Source: Intestinibacillus sp. Marseille-P6563
GTDB lineage: Bacteria; Bacillota; Clostridia; Oscillospirales; Butyricicoccaceae
Length of the DNA: 64,000 nt
Direction: 5' to 3'
NCBI RefSeq assembly: GCF_900604335.1
Contig: NZ_UWOD01000001.1
Coordinates: 709,501 to 773,500 of the forward strand
Shown here: piece by piece, positions 44,442 through 50,885 of the stretch
Numbering within the stretch: position 1 is the stretch's first letter
How the letters are laid out: each line of letters opens with the position of its first letter
Program-made: the position numbers and the translations under genes
The notes under the pieces: generated by a model
What the model was told of the DNA's origin: nothing
The model's input: only the letters and a program-made list of their open reading frames with translations
Database searches by the model: none

Positions 44442-45257
44442 ATGACGGATGTAGTAATCGAAAAACAAGGTCACGTTGCTGTCGTTAAGATCGAGCACAT
44501 GAAGGCTATGAATGCTCTGTCTACCGACATGTATGCGCAGCTGGAAGAGGCGTTTGACCAACTGGCCACGATGGATGATGTTTACTGCGTAATTCTGACC
44601 GGTTCTTCCACGGTCAACAAGAAGGGCAAGACGGTCAACTCCTTTGTAGCTGGTGCAGATATCGCCGAGATGTCCACCAAGACGGTTGCAGAAGGCAAGT
44701 TGTTCGGCAACGAATCCAACCGTGTTTGCTGGAAGATCGAGAACTTTAAGCGCCCGGTCATCGCAGCGATCAATGGTTTCTGCCTGGGCGGCGGCTGCGA
44801 ACTGGCGATGTCTTGCGACATCCGTCTGGCTTCTGAGAACGCAATGTTCGGTCAGCCGGAAGTAGGCCTGGGTATCACCCCGGGTTGCGGCGGCACCCAG
44901 CGTCTGGCTCGCCTGGTCGGCATGGGCAAGGCCAAGGAGATGCTGTACACCGCACGCGGCAACTACTCGGCACAGGACGCGCTGAACATGGGCCTGGTCA
45001 ACTATGTATACCCGCTGGAAAGCCTGATGGACGAAGCCATGAAGCTGGCTCAGGAGATCGCCGCACAGGCTCCGATCGCTGTGGCTCTGGTCAAGGAAGC
45101 GGTCAATGTTGGTATGCAGACCGACCTGAACTCCGCGCTCAAGTTTGAGGGCAACTGCTTCGGTCAGTGCTTCGCGACCGAAGATCAGAAGTATGGCATG
45201 ACTTGGTTCCTGGACAAGAACAAGGACAAGCCGGCTAAGGAATTCAAGAACAAGTAA
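44442..45257 (+). CDS. crt: 3-hydroxybutyryl-CoA dehydratase (crotonase)
   Basis: 271 residues. Enoyl-CoA hydratase fold; converts 3-hydroxybutyryl-CoA to crotonyl-CoA. The oxyanion hole is at VAGADIAEM and NGFCLGGGCELAMSCDIR, and the catalytic Glu lies in FGQPEVGLGITPGCGGTQRL. ATG 44442 follows GAAGGGAAG. A slightly longer frame start at 44412 lacks a ribosome-binding site. The product of this enzyme and that of the dehydratase at 39534 are the same. Confidence 0.95.
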   Translation: MTDVVIEKQGHVAVVKIEHMKAMNALSTDMYAQLEEAFDQLATMDDVYCVILTGSSTVNKKGKTVNSFVAGADIAEMSTKTVAEGKLFGNESNRVCWKIENFKRPVIAAINGFCLGGGCELAMSCDIRLASENAMFGQPEVGLGITPGCGGTQRLARLVGMGKAKEMLYTARGNYSAQDALNMGLVNYVYPLESLMDEAMKLAQEIAAQAPIAVALVKEAVNVGMQTDLNSALKFEGNCFGQCFATEDQKYGMTWFLDKNKDKPAKEFKNK

Positions 45258-45300
45258 TCTTTCATCAACGCAGTCAGAGAGATTGAGGAGAGCATTTGAC

Positions 45301-46197
45301 ATGAAAGTATGTATCTTTGGCGCCGGTATGATGGGCGCAGGCATCGCACAAGTATTCCTGACCGCAGGTCATGATGTTGTTTTGATTGACGTACGCCAGA
45401 CCTATGTAGACTCCGGTGAGCTGCGCATCTACAAGGGCCTGGAGTATCTGGAGGAAAAAGGAAAGATCACCCCTGAGTTTAAGAAGGACTGCCACAAACG
45501 CCTGATCACTTCGATCGATCGCGATCTGGCGGCTGGCGCCGACTTTGTCATGGAAGTTATCAAGGAAGACATGAAGCTGAAGAAGTCGCTTCTGAGCTCG
45601 CTGGATAACATCTGCCCGGAACGCACCATCTTTGCTTCCAACACTTCGGCGATGTCGATCACCGAAATGGCGGCTTCGATCCCGCATCGTGCGGACAAGT
45701 TCGTTGGCTGCCACTTCTTCAACCCGGCACCTGTGATGAAGCTGGTCGAAGTTGTCCGTGCGATTCAGACCTCGGACGAAACCTTCAACTTTGCTTTTGA
45801 ACTGATGAAGTCCATTGGCAAGACGCCGATCAAGGTCGATGAAGGCCCCGGCTTTGTCGTAAACCGCATGCTTATCCCGATGATGAACGAAGCCATTGGT
45901 ATCTATGCCGACGGCCTGGCTTCTGCTCATGACATTGACCGTGCGATGCAGCTGGGCGCTGGTATGCGCTCGGGTCCGCTGCACACGGCCGACCTGGTTG
46001 GTCATGATGTCAACCTGGCAATCATGGAAACCATCCACAATGAAACCGGTGACCCGCGTTACCGTCCCCATCCGCTGCTGCGTAAGATGGTACGTGCAGG
46101 CTGGCTGGGCATCAAGACCGGCAGAGGCTTCTTCCGCTATGACCAGAATGGTCATGAAGTTCCGGATGAAGAGCCGGTTCGTGACGACGCTAAGTAA
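45301..46197 (+). CDS. hbd: 3-hydroxybutyryl-CoA dehydrogenase
   Basis: 298 residues. Reduces acetoacetyl-CoA to 3-hydroxybutyryl-CoA with NAD(P)H. An N-terminal Rossmann motif GAGMMGAGIAQ (6-16), the catalytic His in GCHFFNPAPVMKLVE, and a C-terminal dimerisation domain (GRGFFRYD) are present. GAGGAG lies 10 bases before ATG 45301. No bcd or etfAB genes follow; they must be elsewhere. Confidence 0.95.
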   Translation: MKVCIFGAGMMGAGIAQVFLTAGHDVVLIDVRQTYVDSGELRIYKGLEYLEEKGKITPEFKKDCHKRLITSIDRDLAAGADFVMEVIKEDMKLKKSLLSSLDNICPERTIFASNTSAMSITEMAASIPHRADKFVGCHFFNPAPVMKLVEVVRAIQTSDETFNFAFELMKSIGKTPIKVDEGPGFVVNRMLIPMMNEAIGIYADGLASAHDIDRAMQLGAGMRSGPLHTADLVGHDVNLAIMETIHNETGDPRYRPHPLLRKMVRAGWLGIKTGRGFFRYDQNGHEVPDEEPVRDDAK

Positions 46198-46201
46198 TCC
46201 C

Positions 46202-46241
46202 AAAGGCTGGAGCAAAATTTGCTCCAGCCTTTTCTTTTGGA
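46202..46241 (+). terminator. Terminator of the thl-crt-hbd operon
   Basis: AAAGGCTGGAGCAAA pairs with TTTGCTCCAGCCTTT around a short loop, followed by TCTTTTGG. Confidence 0.85.
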
Positions 46242-46394
46242 TTCTTGCGATTTTTGTTACATTTTTGCATATTCCCAAGATTTTTATGAAATTAATGTCA
46301 AAAATAGATAGTAATTTTTGACGAGAACGACGATTTTTTGAAAAACACTGGATTTATTTCAACAACCCTGTATAATATTAGGTGATAACCTGTC

Positions 46395-46904
46395 CTAAAA
46401 GAACAGGCGCACAAAAAACGCAGCCGCTACAAACGCAGCCAAGTCCCCTGCTAGTGCGGCTGGCACGGCGTAGCGCGTGTTCTTTATGCCCAGATGCCCG
46501 CAATATAAGCTGATGGTGTATAGGCTTGTTTCGGATGCTCCCAGCATAACGGCGGCTACTCGTCCCGCGTAGCTGTCCACCCCGCACATCCGGATAATCT
46601 CGCTGCCAAGTGCAAGCCCTCCACCACCGCTCACCGGCTTGAGCAAAGCCAATGCGGCGCATTCTTCGGGGATCCCCAAAAGGGACATGGCTGGCGCGAG
46701 CAACTGCCCCGCCAAATCAATGCAACCGGAGGCCCGCATCATATAAACCGCAGTGAGGAGCCCCACCAAGGTCGGCAAAATGCTGACTGCTGTTTCCAGC
46801 CCTTTCCGCGCCCCTGTTAGGAACGTCGAAAAGACCTCGACGCCCCTATACAGAGCGTAAAGTCCAATTCCCGCGAGCAACGCAGGGATAATCGCTGAAA
46901 TCAT
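46395..46904 (-). CDS. spmB: Spore maturation protein B
   Basis: 169 residues, nucleoside-transporter-gate type membrane protein. The FLTGARKGLETAVSILPTLVGLLTAV block and SGGGGLALGSEI are conserved in SpmB. With SpmA it is needed for dehydration of the spore core. ATG 46904 has GGGAGG directly upstream. It ends in a hydrophobic tail and is 167 bases downstream of spmA rather than adjacent. Confidence 0.92.
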   Translation of the reverse strand: MISAIIPALLAGIGLYALYRGVEVFSTFLTGARKGLETAVSILPTLVGLLTAVYMMRASGCIDLAGQLLAPAMSLLGIPEECAALALLKPVSGGGGLALGSEIIRMCGVDSYAGRVAAVMLGASETSLYTISLYCGHLGIKNTRYAVPAALAGDLAAFVAAAFFVRLFF

Positions 46905-47071
46905 ACGCCCTCCCTTTTTCAAGGGTTTGTGTGTTGTTTCATCAAATTTTTCCTGAAATTTGAAATTATTTTCCTGTTACGACGGATTTTGACAAATTTC
47001 GCTCAGGCAATCGTGGATAATACAAACTGTAAATGAAATTTACAGCAAATTCCATCTTTTGGCATTGTCTC

Positions 47072-47659
47072 CTATTTCCCGCCATCGGGAAAGAAGGGCC
47101 GCAATGCACGCGCCATGAGCAGGACGATCCCAACCGAGCATACCGACGCACACCACACCGCCGGCATGATATCAAACGGCTGCGCCGCCCCATAGCTGGC
47201 GCGCACGGCCGCCACGGTGGAGGGGATGAGCTGGATCGAAGCTGTGTTTAAGATGATGAGGGTCAAAATGGAATCGGGTGTGCCCTGACGCCCCGCCGAC
47301 TCGTAAAGTCTGGAAACTGCCCGCAGCCCAATCGGCGTTGCGGCATTGCTCAAACCGAGCAGATTTGCCGTCACGTTGGCGCTGACGAGTTCCATCGCCT
47401 TACGATCCCTTACGGCGCGGCCGAAAAGCTTTTGCAAAAGGGGCCGCAGGCAGGCTTCGATTTTCGAAGCCAGGCCGGATTCGGAAACCACTTCCATGAC
47501 ACCCGACCAAAGGCACATCAGCCCTGCAATTTTCAGGATGAGTTCTACCGCAGCAGTTGCCCCCTCGGCCGCCGCTGACGAAACGGCATCCAACCGTCCC
47601 GTCAGGGTCCCACAAAGCAGGCTGATGCAAAAAAATCCGACCCATAGCTTTGACAGCAT
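47072..47659 (-). CDS. spmA: Spore maturation protein A
   Basis: 195 residues. SpmA marks: LMCLWSGVMEVVSESGLASKI, NVTANLLGLSNAATPIGLRA, and the last ILNTASIQLIPST. About five membrane helices. Acts with SpmB in spore core dehydration in the mother cell or forespore. GGAGGGAGC lies before ATG 47659. The gap to spmB contains a short palindrome CTGTAAAT/ATTTACAG and no gene. Confidence 0.92.
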   Translation of the reverse strand: MLSKLWVGFFCISLLCGTLTGRLDAVSSAAAEGATAAVELILKIAGLMCLWSGVMEVVSESGLASKIEACLRPLLQKLFGRAVRDRKAMELVSANVTANLLGLSNAATPIGLRAVSRLYESAGRQGTPDSILTLIILNTASIQLIPSTVAAVRASYGAAQPFDIMPAVWCASVCSVGIVLLMARALRPFFPDGGK

Positions 47660-47749
47660 GTGCTCCCTCCGTCCACGCTCCCTTTGCAGATCATTGATCT
47701 ACGGGTTTGACAGGTATCCATTTTATTTCAGAAAGGTAAGGAAAAAATT

Positions 47750-47998
47750 ATGAAATCCACGGGTATTGTAAGAAAAGTTGATGAACTTGGCCGTATCGTA
47801 TTGCCGATCGAGCTGCGCCGCACGCTGGACATCGAAGTAAAGGATGCACTGGAGATTTATGTCGATGGCGCACAGATCATTCTCAAGAAGTATGAACCTG
47901 CTTGCATCTTCTGCGGCAATGCAAAGGATGTCACCAATTTCAAGGGCAAGAACATCTGCCGTGACTGCCTAGCAGAAATGGCGGCAGCAGCCAAGTAA
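47750..47998 (+). CDS. AbrB/SpoVT-type regulator with C-terminal zinc ribbon
   Basis: 82 residues. Swapped-hairpin DNA-binding domain (GIVRKVDELGRIVLPIELR, residues 4-22) followed by a Cys4 motif, CIFCGNAKDVT and NICRDCL, that looks like a small zinc ribbon. AbrB-type proteins control the switch from growth to stationary phase and sporulation. This fused form is common in Clostridia. Sits between spmA and spoIIID. Confidence 0.9.
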   Translation: MKSTGIVRKVDELGRIVLPIELRRTLDIEVKDALEIYVDGAQIILKKYEPACIFCGNAKDVTNFKGKNICRDCLAEMAAAAK

Positions 47999-48022
47999 AA
48001 TTCGGTCGATACATAAATGGCT

Positions 48023-48056
48023 TACCGGTAATGCGGTAGGCCGTTTTATTTTTTGC
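48023..48056 (+). terminator. Terminator of the AbrB-type gene
   Basis: GGCTTACCG pairs with CGGTAGGCC around GTAATG, followed by GTTTTATTTTTT. It may also serve spoIIID from the other side. Confidence 0.8.
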
Positions 48057-48306
48057 TGCGTGCCGAGCGATACTTTTCCCGCGTTGCCATCCCGCCGCGG
48101 ATATGGCGTTCATTTTTATTCTTATTCAGCACTGCCTGCGCTTGGATATACAGCAAGCGATTGAGGTGTTTCAGGCGGGTGGTGATGTCTTTATGTACGG
48201 TCGATTTGCTGATGCCGAACTGTGCAGCCGCCTGCCGCACCGTTGCTTCCTTCTCAATGATGTATTGCGCCAGGCGAATCGCCCGCTCCTCCGGCAAGCC
48301 TTTCAC
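48046..48306 (-). CDS. spoIIID: Sporulation transcriptional regulator SpoIIID
   Basis: 86 residues. A mother-cell regulator made under SigE that switches gene expression before SigK. The helix-turn-helix ATVRQAAAQFGISKSTVHKD and the basic C-terminus (GGMATREKYRSARSKK) match SpoIIID. GTG start at 48306 with GGGGAG upstream. CATAGGTAT upstream resembles a SigE -10, but no matching -35 was found. Confidence 0.94.
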   Translation of the reverse strand: MKGLPEERAIRLAQYIIEKEATVRQAAAQFGISKSTVHKDITTRLKHLNRLLYIQAQAVLNKNKNERHIRGGMATREKYRSARSKK

Positions 48307-48401
48307 GTTTGCTCCCCCTTCGTTTTCTCACGTTTACTGTATACCTATGTGAGAAGCATGATCTTTAGACCTTTGTGTGAAAACTTTGGCCGTTTTCGCT
48401 C

Positions 48402-48429
48402 TTGCAACTTTTGATATGCGTGCTATAAT
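48402..48429 (+). promoter_or_regulatory. Promoter of the DMT transporter gene
   Basis: TTGCAA (48402-48407) and TATAAT (48424-48429) at 16-base spacing. Confidence 0.7.
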
Positions 48430-48465
48430 GAAAAACGCATTCAAAACAAGGGGGAAATCATTCGA

Positions 48466-49386
48466 ATGGAAGGTTCTCAAAAACGCGGTGTATTTTATGC
48501 ACTGCTTGTCCTGGTGATGGTACTCTGGGGCAGTTTATATGTGGCGAACAAATTTGTCATGGCAGTGATCCCCAACTGGACACTGCTTTTTTCACGGTAT
48601 CTTTGTGCCGCCATCTGTTTGACCATTGTGCAGCGGTTTCGCAAACCGTCTCCCAATGCAAAGCCGCGGAAAATTGCGCGTGCGGACTATAAATACATCG
48701 TTTTGCTTGGACTCGGTGGATATGCTCTTTCGGTGGGCATGCAGCAGCTCGGCACCAAACTCAGCGGTGCTTCCCTGGCTTCGCTGATCAACTCGATGAA
48801 CCCGATCTTTATTGTTGTCTTTGCCATCATTTTGCTGCATGAACAGGTCACGGTACGCAAAATCATCTGCATTCTATGCGCCGTATGCGGTGCAGCGCTG
48901 ATCGTTGGCGGCAATCTGGGCAGCGGGCATCTGGCTGGCATTGTGTTTTCTCTGCTCTCGGTTTTGACCTGGGCCTTGACCAGCGTAGCCATGCGCTCGT
49001 TTACACAGCGCTATGACGCACTTTCGGTCACCACCTATGGAATTTATATCGGTACACTGGCAACGCTTCCTGTGGCGCTCTGGGAGCTGTACCATCTGGG
49101 ACATTCCATCCACATCTGGACTCCCAGCGTATTGCTGCCGCTTTTGTACATCGGCATCGTTTGCACCACAGCCGGCCATACGCTCTGGAACTACTGTCTT
49201 TCTAAAGTGGAAGCCAGCACCTGTTCCCTGTTCTATCCCATTCAGCCGCTGGCATCCATGGCGCTGGGGATCTTGATCCTGCATGAAACCATGACCCCAC
49301 TCTTTTTGGCAGGCACTGCGCTGATCTTATTCGGCGTTCTGTATTCTTCGCTCAGCGACCGCCGGACTGGGGCCCCATCCAAATAA
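48466..49386 (+). CDS. DMT/EamA-family transporter
   Basis: 306 residues, two EamA repeats and about ten helices. Repeat 1 has LVMVLWGSLYVANKFVM, repeat 2 begins near LSVLTWALTSVAMRSF and contains GHTLWNYCLSKVEA. Substrate unknown. It is the third transporter of this family in the window but not closely similar to the other two. Own promoter and strong terminator. Confidence 0.88.
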   Translation: MEGSQKRGVFYALLVLVMVLWGSLYVANKFVMAVIPNWTLLFSRYLCAAICLTIVQRFRKPSPNAKPRKIARADYKYIVLLGLGGYALSVGMQQLGTKLSGASLASLINSMNPIFIVVFAIILLHEQVTVRKIICILCAVCGAALIVGGNLGSGHLAGIVFSLLSVLTWALTSVAMRSFTQRYDALSVTTYGIYIGTLATLPVALWELYHLGHSIHIWTPSVLLPLLYIGIVCTTAGHTLWNYCLSKVEASTCSLFYPIQPLASMALGILILHETMTPLFLAGTALILFGVLYSSLSDRRTGAPSK

Positions 49387-49431
49387 AAAAAGAAGGACAA
49401 CGCTTCCCAAACGTTGTCCTTCTTTTTTTGC
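49387..49431. terminator. Bidirectional terminator
   Basis: AAAAAAAGAAGGACAACG pairs with CGTTGTCCTTCTTTTTTT. It ends the DMT transcript (+) and could end a minus-strand RNA from 49.66 kb. Confidence 0.88.
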
Positions 49432-49437
49432 AGATTC

Positions 49438-49660
49438 AACCGTGCCGGGGAATCCCCCTCCATCTGCATCGATACATTTTAGTCTTGGGCATATCCCAAT
49501 CTGTTCGTCTCAGAAAGGTAAAACCAACGAACAGCCCCAATACCCCTTGACCAAACGCACTTCTCGAACTCACCCTTTAATCCCGCAGGTGAGCCCCTCT
49601 CGAAGCGATGCCGGAAATTTCTGATCCCCAACCAGACACCCCTCATTGCTTCTATTTGTA
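49438..49660 (-). ncRNA. Candidate structured non-coding RNA
   Basis: A 380-base gap between two genes has no plausible ORF but is rich in pairing on the minus strand: a closing pair of GTC/TTGGG with CCCAA/GAC around the whole, the hairpin CTCACC/GGGTGAG flanked by TTCGAGA, the hairpin CTGTTCGT/ACGAACAG (about 49500-49535), and TTGGG-ATATG-CCCAA. A weak TGTTAAAAT box lies before it and the terminator at 49387-49431 after it. I cannot assign a family; raiA-type or 6S RNA are worth testing. Confidence 0.4.
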
Positions 49661-49812
49661 TTTTAACAGATTTTCTTTTTAAAAAACAGGTGGTTGTCAG
49701 AGAATACAACGCAAATGTCATAAATAGCACGATTTGCTCATATTATTCGCCAAAATGTGCATGTTTTTGCCATTATCATTAAATAAATTACATTTTTTGC
49801 ACGTGATTTATT

Positions 49813-50586
49813 TTAAAATTCCCGACTGAGATAATCGGAAAACCGCTGCTTGGTGTCTGCATAATTGGCCCGGCTGATGGGGATGGCATGTCCGTTGCCC
49901 ATGGTAAACGCAGTGCGATTGAATTTAGTCACATAACGCAGATGCACGATATAACTGTTGTGGCACCGCACAAAATCATGCGGGTTCAGCATATCCATGA
50001 GTTCTCCAATTTTCTGATACACGGTTATGGTTTCCGCATTGGTGACAATCTGCGTCTGCCGGCCCTGATGTTCGCAATATTGGATCTCAGCCGGATCGAT
50101 GATAATTTCAGAATCCTTGCGTTTGAAATGAAGCAGAGTACGGCTGGGCGCACGATATCGGCTTGCCACCCGTTCCATCACGGCGGGCAAGCGTCTGCGC
50201 AGCTCGGATTTGAGAACAAAATACACATGAGGCGTTTCATAGACCTCGGTGGCAAAATTCAGATAGCTTGTCACATACACGACCGCACAGCTCGGCTGCA
50301 ACGTCTGAAAAGCCCGCACAACATCTACGCCGGTTTTGCCCTGCTGCCCCAGGTCGATGTCGGAAAACAGCAGATCGATGCGTCCATCCTGTGCGGCATG
50401 GGCCAGCAATTCCTTGTCGTCGGTAAACAACTGGATGTCATAGTGCAGCGCCCGCGCAGCGGCATATTCGTTCAGGCATTGTGCCACATGCTTTGCGTAT
50501 TCCATGCTATCGTCAAAAATATAGATTTTCAGTGCAATTACCCTCTCTTTCCTTATACACTCCTTCTGATTTCTATTGTACAGCAC
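49813..50586 (-). CDS. LytTR-family response regulator
   Basis: 257 residues from GTG 50586, though the true start is unclear. REC domain (IYIFDDSMEYAKHV, phospho-Asp in FSDIDLGQQG, Thr/Ser and Lys in VTSYLNF / VLKSEL) and a C-terminal LytTR DNA-binding domain (IIIDPAEIQYCEHQGRQ, FVRCHNSYIVHLRYV). No ATG lies between 50586 and the REC domain; AGAGAGG is well placed for a CTG at 50532 giving LKIYIFDD. No sensor kinase or peptide gene is adjacent, so it is an orphan regulator. Confidence 0.87.
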   Translation of the reverse strand: MLYNRNQKECIRKERVIALKIYIFDDSMEYAKHVAQCLNEYAAARALHYDIQLFTDDKELLAHAAQDGRIDLLFSDIDLGQQGKTGVDVVRAFQTLQPSCAVVYVTSYLNFATEVYETPHVYFVLKSELRRRLPAVMERVASRYRAPSRTLLHFKRKDSEIIIDPAEIQYCEHQGRQTQIVTNAETITVYQKIGELMDMLNPHDFVRCHNSYIVHLRYVTKFNRTAFTMGNGHAIPISRANYADTKQRFSDYLSREF

Positions 50587-50682
50587 CCCGATAAAAATAC
50601 AAGTTTTTTTCTTGTTACCTTTTCATTTTTTCATGGATTGGTTGCCGAATTTTTTATAAAAGTGCAAGAATTCGATTCTCTG

Positions 50683-50719
50683 ACAGCAAAAAACAAGGGC
50701 CGCAGTCCGGCCCTTGTTT
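50683..50719 (-). terminator. Terminator of cotJC
   Basis: Minus strand ACAAGGGCCG pairs with CGGCCCTTGT around GACTG and is followed by TTTTTTG. It lies 30 bases past the cotJC stop, showing that the 3' end of the gene is complete. Confidence 0.82.
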
Positions 50720-50747
50720 GCATTCATACGATGGATGTTTGCCCCTG

Positions 50748-50867
50748 TTAAATCCGCGGCATTCTGCGCGGTGTCGGCACCGGCTGCACGTCGAATTCCG
50801 GGTTGTAGGCGTAATAGTTCTTGGCGTCCAAGTTCTCCTGCACCGTGCGCAATGCGTCGCCAAAGCG
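50748..50867 (-). pseudogene. cotJC: cotJC, 3' segment of an interrupted gene
   Basis: Minus strand, 39 codons plus TAA, in frame RFGDALRTVQENLDAKNYYAYNPEFDVQP then PVPTPRRMPRI (split here for length). The RFGDALR...LDAKNYYAYNP pattern is the C-terminus of Mn-catalase/CotJC spore coat proteins. It has no start codon or ribosome-binding site of its own. It begins exactly at the shared sequence TCGCCAAAGCG (50857-50867), where the insert begins. The preceding codons are at 58413 and up, in the same frame. Confidence 0.82.
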
Positions 50868-50868
50868 G
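50851..50868. other. Left junction site (att-like) of the intervening element
   Basis: CAATGCGTCGCCAAAGCG, 16 of 18 identical to the right junction, with an 11-base exact core TCGCCAAAGCG at 50857-50867. The core encodes R-F-G of CotJC. Confidence 0.75.
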
Positions 50869-50885
50869 TCAGGGAAACACGGCTA

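Noticed and set aside
48330-48360. SigE promoter before spoIIID
   Set aside because: CATAGGTAT is similar to a SigE -10, but no suitable -35 is present, so I did not list it.
49479-49730. 83-codon minus-strand frame in the gap after the DMT transporter
   Set aside because: No ribosome site and odd composition; the region looks like a structured RNA instead.
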